A stretch of DNA of 64,000 bases from Niveibacterium umoris (GCF_014197015.1 NZ_JACIET010000002.1:558001-622000); one strand, 5' to 3'. Positions 29,319-38,718 are shown, counted from the stretch's first letter. Notes: generated from the sequence alone by a model not told the origin. Program-made: numbers and translations.

Positions 29319-29545
29319 CCTGTGGCGCCCGGAAGTGCGCATCATGAACCAAGGACGCAAGCGCGCTTGCCGATCACGGTTCCGCCCTCAGGTATGGATC
29401 GTGCGGTGACGGCTTGCCGAGTTGTCTGCAGGGTGTTTTCGCCGTCGCGGGTGTTGCTGTCGCGGTGGTGATGAAGTGACACGTCCGGCTGCCTGTGCGG
29501 CTGATGTGGAGAGTTGAGCCTCGGCACGCCGGGGCTCTTTTTTTT
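29319..29545 (+). ncRNA. Candidate small RNA or leader with intrinsic terminator
   Basis: A non-coding stretch bounded upstream by the PmrA-type box and ending in a strong rho-independent terminator: GAGCCTCGG (29516-29524), loop CACG, CCGGGGCTC (29529-29537), then eight T (29538-29545). Short in-frame peptides (21 and 25 codons) exist but lack clear ribosome binding sites. No gene upstream on the plus strand would need this terminator, since the aminotransferase runs the other way, which is why a small RNA or attenuated leader is suspected. The 5' end is a guess; the terminator itself is well supported. Confidence 0.4.
29516..29545 (+). terminator. Rho-independent terminator before the response regulator gene
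   Basis: A 9-bp stem with one G-T pair and a 4-base loop, followed by an uninterrupted run of eight T. It lies 59 bp before the regulator start codon, so the regulator must use a promoter inside that short gap, or be attenuated here. Confidence 0.85.
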
Positions 29546-29603
29546 CCAGGCCGCGCCTGGTTGATAATCCAGGATTCGTACAGGAATTGTGGAGAACGCG
29601 GGC

Positions 29604-30260
29604 ATGCGGGTGCTGTTGGTGGAAGACGATCCGATGGTCGGTGACGCGGCCCGGCTCGGGTTGCTGGGCGCGGGTTTCACGGTGGACTGGGTGCGCGACG
29701 GCCGCGCCGCCGAGCTCGCCATCGAGGCGAATGAATACGCCGCGGCAGTGCTGGACCTCGGGCTGCCGAAGATCGACGGCATGGCCCTGCTCAACCGCCT
29801 GCGCGGCCAGGACAACCGCTTGCCGGTGATCGTCGTGACCGCGCGCGATGCGGTGCAGGACCGCGTTGCCGGCCTCAACGCCGGTGCCGACGACTACCTG
29901 ACCAAGCCCTTCGATCTGGATGAACTGGTGGCGCGGCTGCGCGCGCTGATCCGCCGCAACAGCGGCCGCACCCAGCGGGTGATCACCTGCGGCGCAATTG
30001 CCTTCGATACCGAGGCGCGCACCGTCAAGCTCGAAGGCGAGGCGGTGACGCTGTCGGCCCGCGAGCTTTCGCTGCTCGAAATCCTGCTCGAGAAGCCGGG
30101 TGCCGTGCTGTCGCGCGAAACGCTGGAAGACCGCCTCTTCGGCTGGGGTGAAGAGCCCTCGTCGAACGCGCTCGAAGTGCATCTGCACAACTTGCGCAAG
30201 AAGCTCGGCGCGGACCGCATCCGCAACGTGCGCGGCGTGGGCTACAAGGTCGTCGCGTGA
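29604..30260 (+). CDS. QseB/PmrA-like response regulator
   Basis: 218 residues from the ATG at 29604; an in-frame GTG at 29589 is an alternative. Receiver domain with the acidic pair D8/D9, phospho-acceptor D51 in AVLDLGLPKIDG, T in VVTARDA and K in YLTKPFDLDELVARLRALIRRNSGR; then a winged-helix domain with ARELSLLEILLEKPGAVLSRETLEDRLFGW and NVRGVGYKV. The sequence style is the QseB/PmrA/TctD group, which binds CTTAA-type direct repeats, two of which occur in this window. Its stop overlaps the kinase GTG start. Confidence 0.92.
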   Translation: MRVLLVEDDPMVGDAARLGLLGAGFTVDWVRDGRAAELAIEANEYAAAVLDLGLPKIDGMALLNRLRGQDNRLPVIVVTARDAVQDRVAGLNAGADDYLTKPFDLDELVARLRALIRRNSGRTQRVITCGAIAFDTEARTVKLEGEAVTLSARELSLLEILLEKPGAVLSRETLEDRLFGWGEEPSSNALEVHLHNLRKKLGADRIRNVRGVGYKVVA

Positions 30261-31561
30261 GCGTGCGCCGCCCTTCGATCCGCATCACGGTGCTGGGCTG
30301 GCAGCTCGGCGCGATGCTGCTGCTCGGATCGGTCGCGGTGATGGCGGCCTACACGCTGGCGGTGCGTTCCTTCGACGCCCTGCGTTATCTTGAGCTGTCG
30401 CAGATCGCCGACGCGGTCGCGCGCCACGGGATCGAGCGACAGAACAGCGATGAGGAAGACCAGCCCGGCGACTTCCTGAGCCAGGTGTGGGGCGCAAGCG
30501 GCAAGCTGCTGTACACAAGCCATTCGCCCGCTGCACCTCGGCCTGCAAAGTCGGGCGAGGTGGACTTTCATTACGACGACCGTAGTTGGCACGGTTTCGT
30601 GCGCACTTACCAGGGGCAGACGATTCTGGTGGCACGCGAATCCGGTGCGCGGCGCGAATTGTTCGAGCGCATTTCCCTGCCCTTGCTGACGGTGCTGGCC
30701 GGGCTGACGCTGTTGCTGACGGTGATTCTGGGCTTGCGCGTGAGTCGCGCGCTTGCGCCGCTGTCTGACCTGCGGGCAGCGCTCAGCACACGCGACCCGG
30801 CCTCGCTCAACCCGCTACCGACCGAGCAGTCGCCGCGCGAACTGCTGCCGCTGGTGGGCACGCTGAACCACTTGCTCGAACGCATCGGGGCCGTGCTGGA
30901 CGGCCAGCGACGCTTCATCGCCGATGCAGCGCACGAGCTGCGCACGCCGGTGACCGCGATCCGCCTCTACGCACAACTGGCACAACGTGCCGAGACCGCG
31001 CAGGAGCGGGATCGCGCCATCGCCAACATCGAAGCGAGTTGCACCCGCGCCGCCCATCTGGTGGAGCAATTGCTGGCGCTGGCGCGGCTCGACCCGGATC
31101 ACCTGCCGGGCGTGGCGCCGGTGCGCCTCGACACGCTGGCACGCGACGGCGTGGTCGGCCTCTCGGCGCTGGCCGAAGCGCGGCACATCGATCTGGGCCT
31201 CGGCGAGAGTGCCGAGGCCACGGTGCAGGGCAGCGAGAGCGAGTTGCGGATGCTGATCAACAACCTGATCGACAACGCGGTGCGCTACACGCCGGCCGGC
31301 GGGCAGGTGGATGTCTCGGTTGCGGCGACCGCGTCGGAAGTGGCGCTCTGCGTCGAAGACAGCGGGCCGGGCATTCCCCCGGAGGAACATGAACGGGTGT
31401 TCGAACGCTTCCGCCGCCTGGCCGGCGCAGACCAGCCGGGTACCGGCCTCGGTCTTGCGATCGTCAAGAATGTGGCTGAACGGCACGGTGCGCAGGTGCG
31501 GCTGGAAAACCGCGCCGAGGGCGGGCTGCGGGTTCGCGTGGTGTGGCCGCTTGCGGCCTAG
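30257..31561 (+). CDS. QseC/PmrB-like sensor histidine kinase
   Basis: 434 residues from the GTG at 30257 (GTGA overlap). TM1 at about 11-34 and TM2 at about 141-161 enclose a sensor region of about 105 residues with an acidic cluster (SDEEDQPGD) reminiscent of metal-sensing PmrB-type loops. H-box FIADAAHELRTPVTAIRLY with phospho-His 226, N-box NNLIDNAVRYTPAGG and G-boxes DSGPGIPPEEHERVFERF and GTGLGLAIVKNV are intact. It partners the upstream regulator. The ligand may be a cation or small molecule; this is inference only. Confidence 0.92.
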   Translation: MSVRRPSIRITVLGWQLGAMLLLGSVAVMAAYTLAVRSFDALRYLELSQIADAVARHGIERQNSDEEDQPGDFLSQVWGASGKLLYTSHSPAAPRPAKSGEVDFHYDDRSWHGFVRTYQGQTILVARESGARRELFERISLPLLTVLAGLTLLLTVILGLRVSRALAPLSDLRAALSTRDPASLNPLPTEQSPRELLPLVGTLNHLLERIGAVLDGQRRFIADAAHELRTPVTAIRLYAQLAQRAETAQERDRAIANIEASCTRAAHLVEQLLALARLDPDHLPGVAPVRLDTLARDGVVGLSALAEARHIDLGLGESAEATVQGSESELRMLINNLIDNAVRYTPAGGQVDVSVAATASEVALCVEDSGPGIPPEEHERVFERFRRLAGADQPGTGLGLAIVKNVAERHGAQVRLENRAEGGLRVRVVWPLAA

Positions 31562-31572
31562 GCCGCGTCTGA

Positions 31573-32355
31573 TCAGCGCTTGGAGCGCGGCAATCGGTGG
31601 AGTGCGGCGTTGAATTGTTGCAGCAGCTCGCCCGCCTGCATTGACTTCGGAAAGGCGAGGTAGAGACGGTCGATCGCCAGCGGGCGTTCGAGCGCGACAA
31701 AGCGATCGCGATTGCGCAGCAGTTCCGGGTCAGCGGCGATCGTCGCGTCAAGGCCGGCGTGCCCGTTTCCGATCAGTGCGGCGTCGATGCGCCCGGCAAG
31801 GAGTTTGCGAAGCCGCTGGATCTGACTGGTATCGCGATCCACGACAAGGCTGCGGTTCTGCAGCGCCGTGTCGAAGGCTTCGCCATAGCTGGCGCCGAGC
31901 TGGCCTCCGAGTTTCTTGCCGTTCAGATCCTCCAGTGCACGGAAAGCGAACTCATGGCCGCGAAGTACGATCACGTTGATGTTGTCGTCATAGATCGGGT
32001 CGGAGAAATCGAACAGCTTCTGGCGCTCACTGGTCAGGGATACGCCAATCACGCCGCCCTTGCCGGCGAGCGCACTCTCGTAGGCGCGCCGCCATGGAGA
32101 CTGTTGCAGCGTGAAACGCTTGCCGAGCAGCGCTTCGACCTCGGACAGGATGCGGGGCAATTCCCCGCGCGGTTCGCCGTTTTCGGCCCAGATGATGGGC
32201 GGGTAGTTATCGTCACCGAACACGACAAGCGCATCGTCGGCGCCATGCGCAAGGCCCGCCAGCAACAGGGCAGCGGCAGCCACAGCGCGGCACAGCGTGC
32301 GCCGCGCACGCCCGCTGGTCGTACCTGGCGAAGCCTTAACCCTTGTCGTATCCAT
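31573..32355 (-). CDS. Periplasmic substrate-binding protein (SBP family 3-like)
   Basis: 260 residues; signal peptide within about the first 38 residues (RRTLCRAVAAAALLLAGLAHGA). The mature protein shows ALVVFGDDNYPPIIWAENGEPRGELPRILSEVEALLGKRF and LNGKKLGGQLGASYGEAFDTAL, typical of amino-acid-type binding proteins, and LLAGRIDAALIGNGHAGLDATIA. No transporter genes adjoin it; it is one of two such orphans in the window (also at 14.5 kb). Its start lies inside the 3' end of the HD-GYP-like gene (20-bp overlap), so co-transcription is likely. Confidence 0.85.
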   Translation of the reverse strand: MDTTRVKASPGTTSGRARRTLCRAVAAAALLLAGLAHGADDALVVFGDDNYPPIIWAENGEPRGELPRILSEVEALLGKRFTLQQSPWRRAYESALAGKGGVIGVSLTSERQKLFDFSDPIYDDNINVIVLRGHEFAFRALEDLNGKKLGGQLGASYGEAFDTALQNRSLVVDRDTSQIQRLRKLLAGRIDAALIGNGHAGLDATIAADPELLRNRDRFVALERPLAIDRLYLAFPKSMQAGELLQQFNAALHRLPRSKR

Positions 32356-33457
32356 ACAGTCGGGAAGGATTGACCCGCACCATCACGCTCTGGCGCGGCA
32401 CGATGCTGTCGATGGTGAAATCCTTGCGGGCAGTGTCGCGCCTGACCGGCTCGATGTAGGGCACGCCATTGCTGTTGGTGACGCTGAAGACGGTCGGGGT
32501 GCTCGCGAGCTGGCCACGCCGCAGCACGATGGCGACTTCACCGTTGGCCAGACGCACGAAGGCACCCGGCGGAAAGATGCCGACTTCCTTGACCAGCAGG
32601 GCCGCCATCGGGTTTTCCTGCCCGCCCATCGAGAGGAAGGATTCGCGCGCTGCGCGATTGGGCGGCAGCGCGCTGCGCGTGGCCCGCGGGCTGATCTTGG
32701 CGGCGAACACGTCGGCATGGCGGATCAGTTCGGCCGCCACGCTGATGTCCTTGATGCCGCGCGGATAGCCCTTGCCATCAGGTGTCTCGTGGTGTTCGGC
32801 GACCGCGCGTAGCCAGTCCACGTCCTTGAGCCCGGCTTGCTGCAAGATCGCGACGCTGCGCGCCGGGTGGGCGCGGATTGCCGCGCGTTGCTGGTCCGTG
32901 GGCGGCGTTGCCTGCGCCGCGAGGATCGCCTGCAGTTCGAACATGCCAAGGTTCATCGTCAGCGCGGCGTTGATGATGGTGCGTCGCTCATCGTCACTCG
33001 CGCCGACCTTTTTTGCGATGAGTTCGGCGATCACCGCGGTATGCACCGAGTGCGATACCGCGTACTTCACGGCATCCGCCTGCATCATCACGAAAATGCC
33101 GACATCGGCGTCGCGCTCGATCAGGAGCTGCATCAGCATCGAGAGCTGACCGAGCTTGTCGAGAAACTCGGGGTCCGCCGAGTTCTCGCGCATCAGCAGC
33201 GAAAGCTTTGTCTGCAGGTCCGACCACAGCCAGATCGGATCGAAGGCCTGCGGTTTGGGCTTTTCCGAAGCGGCGCGCTGGCTGCGGTACTCGACTTCGT
33301 CGACATACATGCCGCGTGCCAGCAGTGCCTGCAGCTGTGCCTCGCTCTGCACGACGTTGCCGCGACTGAGCAGCAGGTTGCGGTCCCGGTCGCGGACGTT
33401 CCACAACAGGGGTACACCCACCTTGACGTGATCGGCGAGCAACTGCAGTAACTTCAA
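32336..33457 (-). CDS. DUF3391 plus degenerate HD-GYP domain protein
   Basis: 373 residues from a TTG start at 33457, backed by GGAG six bases upstream. The N-terminal DUF3391 segment (residues 1-55) is followed by an HD-GYP-like domain: HSVHTAVIAELIAKK, NAALTMNLGM, HHETPDGKGYPRG and IRHADVFAAK. The metal-binding HD pair is replaced by Met-Asn at 168-169, while the GYP-type motif stays. Catalysis of c-di-GMP is therefore doubtful; it may bind c-di-GMP as a receptor or scaffold. The C-terminal part with FPPGAFVRLANGEVAIVLRRG is shared by this family. It is cotranscribed with the binding protein. Confidence 0.86.
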   Translation of the reverse strand: MKLLQLLADHVKVGVPLLWNVRDRDRNLLLSRGNVVQSEAQLQALLARGMYVDEVEYRSQRAASEKPKPQAFDPIWLWSDLQTKLSLLMRENSADPEFLDKLGQLSMLMQLLIERDADVGIFVMMQADAVKYAVSHSVHTAVIAELIAKKVGASDDERRTIINAALTMNLGMFELQAILAAQATPPTDQQRAAIRAHPARSVAILQQAGLKDVDWLRAVAEHHETPDGKGYPRGIKDISVAAELIRHADVFAAKISPRATRSALPPNRAARESFLSMGGQENPMAALLVKEVGIFPPGAFVRLANGEVAIVLRRGQLASTPTVFSVTNSNGVPYIEPVRRDTARKDFTIDSIVPRQSVMVRVNPSRLYGYDKG

Positions 33458-33557
33458 GGAATGCTCCGTGGCTCGGCAGAAGGACTCATGTCGCAGTTAC
33501 TACGGCCGAATCTGGCAATGCTTGAGCTTCCGTTGAATTGCTCACCGCAATGAGCAA

Positions 33558-33575
33558 GGCCGCCCGCAGGCGGCC
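33558..33575 (-). terminator. Probable terminator of the parB-side operon
   Basis: GGCCGCC (33558-33564), loop CGCA, GGCGGCC (33569-33575) is a perfect 7-bp GC-rich stem 22 bp past the parB stop. On the minus strand it is followed by TTGCTCATT, a weak U-tract, so it is a modest terminator candidate. Confidence 0.5.
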
Positions 33576-33596
33576 CTGTGCCCTGCAGCAAAAGGG

Positions 33597-34448
33597 TCAG
33601 GCGATATGGCCGAGGATGCCGTCGAGCTGATCGAGGCTGCCAAACTCGATCACGAGCTTGCCAGCGCCCTTCTTGTTGGTGCTGATTCTGACCATCGCAC
33701 CGAGCTTGTCGGCGAGGTCTTCCTCGAGCCGAGCGACATCGCGGTTGACGACTTTGGGCTGTGTTTCAGCCTGGGGCTTCTGCGCCTGCTGTACCGCCTT
33801 CTCGGTTTCACGCACCGACAGCCTGCGGGCGACAACCTGATTGGCGAGCAGGATCTGCTGCGCGCCATCCAGCGCCAGCAGCGCACGGGCATGGCCCATC
33901 TCGATGTCGCCGGCCATCAGCAGCTCGCGCACCGGCTCGGGCAGCGCCAGCAGCCGCAGCAGGTTCGAGGTGGCCGGACGTGAGCGCCCGACCGCATCGG
34001 CGGCTTGCTGGTGCGTCATGCCGAACTCGTCGATCAGACGCTGGATGCCCTGCGCCTCTTCGAGCGGGTTGAGGTTCTCGCGCTGGATGTTCTCGATCAG
34101 GGACATCGCCAGTGCGGCTTCGTCCGGGATGTCCCGGATCAGCACCGGCACTTCGCTCAATTCGGCGATGCGCGAAGCACGCCAGCGTCGCTCACCGGCG
34201 ATGATCTCGTGCCGCCCACCGCCGATCGGCCGCACCAGGATCGGCGACATGACGCCCTGTGCGCGGATCGACGCCGCAAGCTCTTCGAGGCTGCCGGCAT
34301 CCATGCGGGTACGCGGCTGATACTTGCCGGGCTGCAGGTCGTCGATTGCCAGGGTGTCGAGGCGTCCCTTGTCCTCGGCCTGATGGTCCGCGCCGAGCAG
34401 GGCTTCGAGCCCGCGTCCGAGACCTTTGGGTTTCTTGACCATGTTCAT
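33597..34448 (-). CDS. parB: Chromosome partitioning protein ParB
   Basis: 283 residues from the ATG at 34448; an ATG two codons later is also possible and the frame is open further up. It binds parS and spreads to form the partition complex. KGLGRGLEALLG at the N-terminus, LRPGKYQPRTRMD-like arginine patch, GERRWRASRIAE (the CTP-binding box) and the HTH region GMTHQQAADAVGRSRPATSNLLRLLALPEPV are all present. The C-terminal dimerisation part ends FGSLDQLDGILGHIA. It lies in one minus-strand operon with parA, rsmG and mnmG. Two perfect parS sites lie 4-5 kb away. Confidence 0.95.
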   Translation of the reverse strand: MNMVKKPKGLGRGLEALLGADHQAEDKGRLDTLAIDDLQPGKYQPRTRMDAGSLEELAASIRAQGVMSPILVRPIGGGRHEIIAGERRWRASRIAELSEVPVLIRDIPDEAALAMSLIENIQRENLNPLEEAQGIQRLIDEFGMTHQQAADAVGRSRPATSNLLRLLALPEPVRELLMAGDIEMGHARALLALDGAQQILLANQVVARRLSVRETEKAVQQAQKPQAETQPKVVNRDVARLEEDLADKLGAMVRISTNKKGAGKLVIEFGSLDQLDGILGHIA

Positions 34449-34492
34449 GCTTTCTGAAGTGGTGATTCGGGGTGCGCCGCCAAGCGCACCGG

Positions 34493-35296
34493 TCATTCGA
34501 TTTCGCGGGCGCGGTACCAGTAGGCGTAGCGATCGCCAAAGCCGGTGCGCCGGTAGAGTGCGCGGGCTGGATCATTGGCCGCGCCGACCTGCAGGCACGC
34601 ATGTGCTGCGCCGGCATTTGCGGCCCCGTGGAGCAGTTCGAGGAGCAGGCGGGCCCCGTACCCCCTGCCACGCACATCAGCGCGGGTGTGCAGGCCATAA
34701 ACGCCCGCCATGCGGCCGTCGAAGAGGATGCAGCCGACGGCGAGGGGCGCGTCGCGCTCGCCCAGCAGCAGGCGCAGCCCACGGGCCGGAAACGCCAGTG
34801 CGCGCGCCACATCGACAGCGATGCGCGCCGGGGCGTCGCCATACAGGTGCCCGGCGGTCTCGGCGAATTCGCGCGCATCGACTGCATGAATGGGCGCTGA
34901 CCCATCGATACGCGCCGGCAGCGCGTCCAGCGAGCGCGTCATGACGCGGGACTCTTCGAAGGCGAGAAAGCCCTGTTCGGCGAGCATGTCATCAAGACCT
35001 GCAGGCTGCGAGAACGGCGTAATGCGAAACGTGGTCGGCAAAGCCGCCGCCGCGTAGAGCGCGTCGACGCGCTGGAGCCGCTCGGCGAACGACAGCGCGG
35101 TTCCGACGCCTATGGCGTTGACGCTGCGCGCACGTTTGGCGCGACTGTTGGCGAAGCGCACCAGCCAGCCAGCCACGAGGGCCTGTTCCGATACATGCGT
35201 GGCGTTGAGCCCGGCGTCTTCGGCGCAGGCTGCAAGCGGATCGCACGCGTCGCGCAACGCCGCGGGTACCGAACGGGGGTCGAGCGGCGCGCCCAT
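34493..35296 (-). CDS. GNAT family N-acetyltransferase inserted between parA and parB
   Basis: 267 residues from the ATG at 35296, 8 bp after the parA stop; the frame stays open into parA but that part is shadow. The C-terminal GNAT fold has VGCILFDGRMAGVYGLHTRADVRGRGYGARLLLELL (acetyl-CoA motif RGRGYGA) and ANDPARALYRRTGF. The N-terminal half carries a long helical region without clear identity. GNAT enzymes acetylate small molecules or proteins; the substrate is unknown. The intruding gene is a departure from the usual parA-parB adjacency. Confidence 0.85.
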   Translation of the reverse strand: MGAPLDPRSVPAALRDACDPLAACAEDAGLNATHVSEQALVAGWLVRFANSRAKRARSVNAIGVGTALSFAERLQRVDALYAAAALPTTFRITPFSQPAGLDDMLAEQGFLAFEESRVMTRSLDALPARIDGSAPIHAVDAREFAETAGHLYGDAPARIAVDVARALAFPARGLRLLLGERDAPLAVGCILFDGRMAGVYGLHTRADVRGRGYGARLLLELLHGAANAGAAHACLQVGAANDPARALYRRTGFGDRYAYWYRAREIE

Positions 35297-35304
35297 CGAG
35301 TCGA

Positions 35305-36075
35305 TCAGAGCGACTGGATCCGCTCGATCATCTCGGCGGCAAAAGCGAGGTAGGCCTGCGAGCCCTTGGCAGCCTTGTCGAAGACCACGCCGGGCAGGCC
35401 GTGGCTGGGTGCTTCCGCGAGGCGCACGTTGCGCGGAATCACCGCCTTGAACACCTTGTCGCCGAAGTGGCTTTCGAGCTGGGCCGATACCTGCTGCGAC
35501 AGCGTGCTGCGCGGATCGAACATGACCCGCAGCAGACCGATGATCTTCAGGTCGCGATTGAGCTTGGCGTGCACCTGCTTGATGGTATTCACAAGATCCG
35601 ACAGGCCTTCCAGCGCGTAGTACTCGCACTGCATCGGGATGATCACGCCATGCGCCGAGCAGAGCCCGTTGAGGGTCAGCATCGACAGCGAGGGCGGACA
35701 ATCGACCAGCACGAAGTCGTAGTCGGCGTCGACGGTCCGCAGCGCATCGCGCAGACGGTTCTCGCGGTTGTCGAGATCGACCATTTCCACTTCGGCGCCA
35801 GCGAGGTCGCGGTTGGCGGGCAGCACGTCGTAGCCGCCGTTTTCCGATCGCGCGCGCACTTCCGGCAGCGTCTTCAACCCGACCAGCAGGTGATACACCG
35901 AGCTGCCGAGGCTGCGCTTGTCGACGCCAGAGCCCATCGTGGCATTGCCCTGCGGGTCGAGGTCGACCAGCAGCACGCGTTGGTCATGCGCCGCCAGGGC
36001 GGCCGCGAGGTTGACGGTAGTAGTGGTTTTTCCGACGCCACCCTTCTGGTTGGCGACTGCAAAGATGCGGGCCAT
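35305..36075 (-). CDS. parA: Chromosome partitioning ATPase ParA
   Basis: 256 residues, chromosomal Soj-type ParA without an N-terminal HTH extension. The deviant Walker A NQKGGVGKTTTTVNLAAAL is at the N-terminus (residues 9-26), followed by VDLDPQGNATMGSGVD, and DFVLVDCPPSLSMLTLN gives Walker B-like motif 2. It uses ATP-driven dimerisation on DNA to move ParB-parS complexes. The start codon overlaps the rsmG stop by one base (TGATG), showing translational coupling. Confidence 0.96.
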   Translation of the reverse strand: MARIFAVANQKGGVGKTTTTVNLAAALAAHDQRVLLVDLDPQGNATMGSGVDKRSLGSSVYHLLVGLKTLPEVRARSENGGYDVLPANRDLAGAEVEMVDLDNRENRLRDALRTVDADYDFVLVDCPPSLSMLTLNGLCSAHGVIIPMQCEYYALEGLSDLVNTIKQVHAKLNRDLKIIGLLRVMFDPRSTLSQQVSAQLESHFGDKVFKAVIPRNVRLAEAPSHGLPGVVFDKAAKGSQAYLAFAAEMIERIQSL

Positions 36076-36701
36076 CAGCTTCGCTCGAGAACGATCAAAT
36101 GTCGGTGGGTATCGGCTGCACCGGGCAGCCGCAGGGCAATCGCTTCACGCAGCCGCACGGCAGGCGGCAGTTGCGCGATTTCCTCGTGAGGATACACGCC
36201 CTTCATGGCCAGCCAGTGACCCGAATCAGCGACGAGGTGTTCGGTGAGCCTGACGAAGTCCGCCATGTCGGAAAAGGCACGTGAAATGACCGCCGGAAAA
36301 CGGGTTTCCGCTTGCCAGTGCTCGACCCGGACGTGATGGGATTCGAGATTCTTCAGGCCGAGGTCGATCTTGGCCTGGCGCATGAAGGTAACCTTTTTCT
36401 GCACGGTGTCGACGGTGTGGACCTGCAGATCGGGGCGCGCGATCGCCAGAACGATGCCCGGCAAGCCGGCGCCGGCACCGATGTCAGCAATGCGATCGAC
36501 CTCCACATGGGGCAGCACGGTAAGCGAGTCGAGCAGATGCAGCGTGACAATCTCGTCCGCGTTGCGGATCGCGGTGAGGTTATAGACCTTGTTCCATTTG
36601 GCGATCAGCGCGGCGTAGTCGAGCAGCTTGGTGCGCGCGTCGGCGGGCAGGTCGATGCCGAGCTCAGCGAGCCCTTGGTTGAGGAGCGTTTCGGCGTTCA
36701 T
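36075..36701 (-). CDS. rsmG: 16S rRNA (guanine527-N7)-methyltransferase RsmG (GidB)
   Basis: 208 residues. Class I SAM-dependent methyltransferase: [26 protein letters not shown] at the N-terminus, [37 protein letters not shown] as the SAM-binding region, and [19 protein letters not shown] later. It methylates G527 of 16S rRNA; loss gives low-level streptomycin resistance in other bacteria. It sits between mnmG (4-bp overlap) and parA, the standard arrangement near oriC in proteobacteria. Confidence 0.96.
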   Translation of the reverse strand: MNAETLLNQGLAELGIDLPADARTKLLDYAALIAKWNKVYNLTAIRNADEIVTLHLLDSLTVLPHVEVDRIADIGAGAGLPGIVLAIARPDLQVHTVDTVQKKVTFMRQAKIDLGLKNLESHHVRVEHWQAETRFPAVISRAFSDMADFVRLTEHLVADSGHWLAMKGVYPHEEIAQLPPAVRLREAIALRLPGAADTHRHLIVLERS

Positions 36702-38593
36702 GCGGCGGCGTTGCGAAGGTTCTGGATCTTCTTGAGGTGAATCAGCAGAAGCGAGATGGCCGCAGGGGTAACACCCTGGATGCGGCTCGCCTGTCCGATG
36801 GTTTCGGGTTTGTGGAGCGCCAGTTTCTGGCGTACCTCGTTCGACAAGCCGCGAACCTCGGCGTAGTCGATGTCTGCAGGCAAGGCCGTATGCTCTTGCG
36901 CGGCTTGGCGTTCGACCTCGTCCTGCTGGCGGTCGATATAGCCCTGGTATTTGGCGGAGATTTCAATCTGCTCGATGGCCTGCGGATCCAGGACCGGATC
37001 TGCCGGCGCGGTCGACAGCGCCATCAACGCCTCGTACCGGATGCCGGGGCGGCGTAGCAGGTCGAAGAATCGGGCCTCGCGCTCGAGCGGCTGCCCGAGC
37101 AGCTTCTCGGCTTCGCCCTCGGCGAGTTTGTGCGGCACCGCCCAGGTGGCGCGCAAGCGGGCGGCTTCTGCCTCGATCGCGTCACGCTTGCGACAGAAGG
37201 CATCCCAGCGCAGGTCCGATACCAGGCCGAGTCTACGGCCGGCTTCGGTGAGTCGCAAATCGGCGTTGTCTTCACGCAGCGAAAGGCGGTATTCCGCACG
37301 TGAAGTGAACATCCGGTACGGTTCGGCGACGCCGCGGGTGATCAGGTCGTCCACCAGCACCCCGAGATAGGCTTCGCCGCGTGCCGGGCACCACGCGTCG
37401 CGCCCCAGCGCCAGAAGCGCCGCATTGGCGCCGGCGAGCAAGCCCTGCGCCGCCGCCTCCTCGTAGCCGGTCGTACCGTTGATCTGGCCAGCAAAGAAGA
37501 GCCCGGCGATCGACTTGGTTTCAAGGCTTGCCTTGAGGTTACGCGGATCGAAGTAGTCGTATTCGATGGCGTAACCGGGGCGCAGGATGTGGGCGTTTTC
37601 CATGCCGCGGATCGAACGCACGATCGCGAGTTGCACATCAAAAGGCAGCGAGGTCGAGATCCCGTTGGGGTAGAACTCGTGGGTCGTGAGGCCCTCGGGT
37701 TCAAGGAAGACGTTATGGCCATCCTTGTCGGCAAAGCGATGGATCTTGTCTTCGATCGACGGGCAGTAACGCGGCCCTACCCCCTCGATGACGCCGGTGT
37801 ACATCGGCGAGCGATCAAGATTGGCGCGGATGATCTCGTGCGTGCGTTCGTTGGTTCGGGTGATCCAGCACGGCAACTGCTTCGGATGCTGCCCGGCATT
37901 ACCGAGGAAGCTGAAGACCGGGACCGGATCATCACCGGGTTGTTCTTCCATCTGCGAAAAGTCGATGGACTTCCCGTCGATGCGCGGTGGGGTGCCAGTC
38001 TTGAGTCGGCCGACCGGAAGCTTCAGGTCCCGCAGGCGGTGCGACAGCGTCACCGCTGCCGGGTCCCCGGCACGGCCCGCGGTGTAATGCTCCAGACCCA
38101 CGTGAACGAGACCGTTCAGAAAGGTACCGGCGGTGAGGACGACGGTTGGCGCCTCGAAGCGCAGACCGATCTGGGTGACGACGCCGGTGACGCGATCACC
38201 TTCAACAGTGATGTCGTCGACCGCCTGCTGGAAGAGGGTCAAGTTGGGCTGGTTTTCCAGGCGATGACGGATAGCGGCCTTGTAGAGCACGCGATCGGCC
38301 TGCGCGCGGGTGGCACGCACCGCCGGCCCCTTACTCGCATTGAGGATTCGGAACTGGATGCCACCCTCGTCAGTGGCCTCGGCCATGGCACCGCCCAAGG
38401 CATCTACTTCCTTGACGAGATGTCCCTTGCCGATCCCGCCGATCGACGGGTTGCAACTCATCTGCCCGAGTGTCTCGATGTTGTGGGTCAGCAGGAGCGT
38501 CATGCAGCCCATGCGGGCAGCGGCGAGGGCGGCTTCTGTGCCGGCGTGACCGCCGCCAACAACGATGACATCAAAACGGGTGGGGTACAGCAT
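36698..38593 (-). CDS. mnmG: tRNA uridine-5-carboxymethylaminomethyl modification protein MnmG (GidA)
   Basis: 631 residues, full length. With MnmE it modifies the wobble uridine (cmnm5U34) of several tRNAs. The FAD-binding motif [19 protein letters not shown] is at the N-terminus; the [23 protein letters not shown] and [10 protein letters not shown] motifs follow, and the C-terminal helical domain has [14 protein letters not shown] and [52 protein letters not shown]. First gene of the rsmG-parA-parB operon. The 125-bp gap upstream contains a parS site. Confidence 0.97.
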   Translation of the reverse strand: MLYPTRFDVIVVGGGHAGTEAALAAARMGCMTLLLTHNIETLGQMSCNPSIGGIGKGHLVKEVDALGGAMAEATDEGGIQFRILNASKGPAVRATRAQADRVLYKAAIRHRLENQPNLTLFQQAVDDITVEGDRVTGVVTQIGLRFEAPTVVLTAGTFLNGLVHVGLEHYTAGRAGDPAAVTLSHRLRDLKLPVGRLKTGTPPRIDGKSIDFSQMEEQPGDDPVPVFSFLGNAGQHPKQLPCWITRTNERTHEIIRANLDRSPMYTGVIEGVGPRYCPSIEDKIHRFADKDGHNVFLEPEGLTTHEFYPNGISTSLPFDVQLAIVRSIRGMENAHILRPGYAIEYDYFDPRNLKASLETKSIAGLFFAGQINGTTGYEEAAAQGLLAGANAALLALGRDAWCPARGEAYLGVLVDDLITRGVAEPYRMFTSRAEYRLSLREDNADLRLTEAGRRLGLVSDLRWDAFCRKRDAIEAEAARLRATWAVPHKLAEGEAEKLLGQPLEREARFFDLLRRPGIRYEALMALSTAPADPVLDPQAIEQIEISAKYQGYIDRQQDEVERQAAQEHTALPADIDYAEVRGLSNEVRQKLALHKPETIGQASRIQGVTPAAISLLLIHLKKIQNLRNAAA

Positions 38594-38702
38594 CTTGCTC
38601 TCCGGGAAGATCCGGTTCGGGGGAAGGGGCGGAATGATACGGGGTGGCGGAGAAAAAACCTAGCTGCGCGCTGCGGCATGGTCATCGGGCCATGACGACA
38701 TG

Positions 38703-38718
38703 TGTTCCACGTGGAACA
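38703..38718. promoter_or_regulatory. parS centromere site 1
   Basis: TGTTCCACGTGGAACA is a perfect 16-bp palindrome identical in pattern to the ParB-binding site of Pseudomonas and many betaproteobacteria. It lies between the mnmG start and the end of the TSUP gene, close to its partner at 39494 and about 4-5 kb from parB. Confidence 0.95.
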
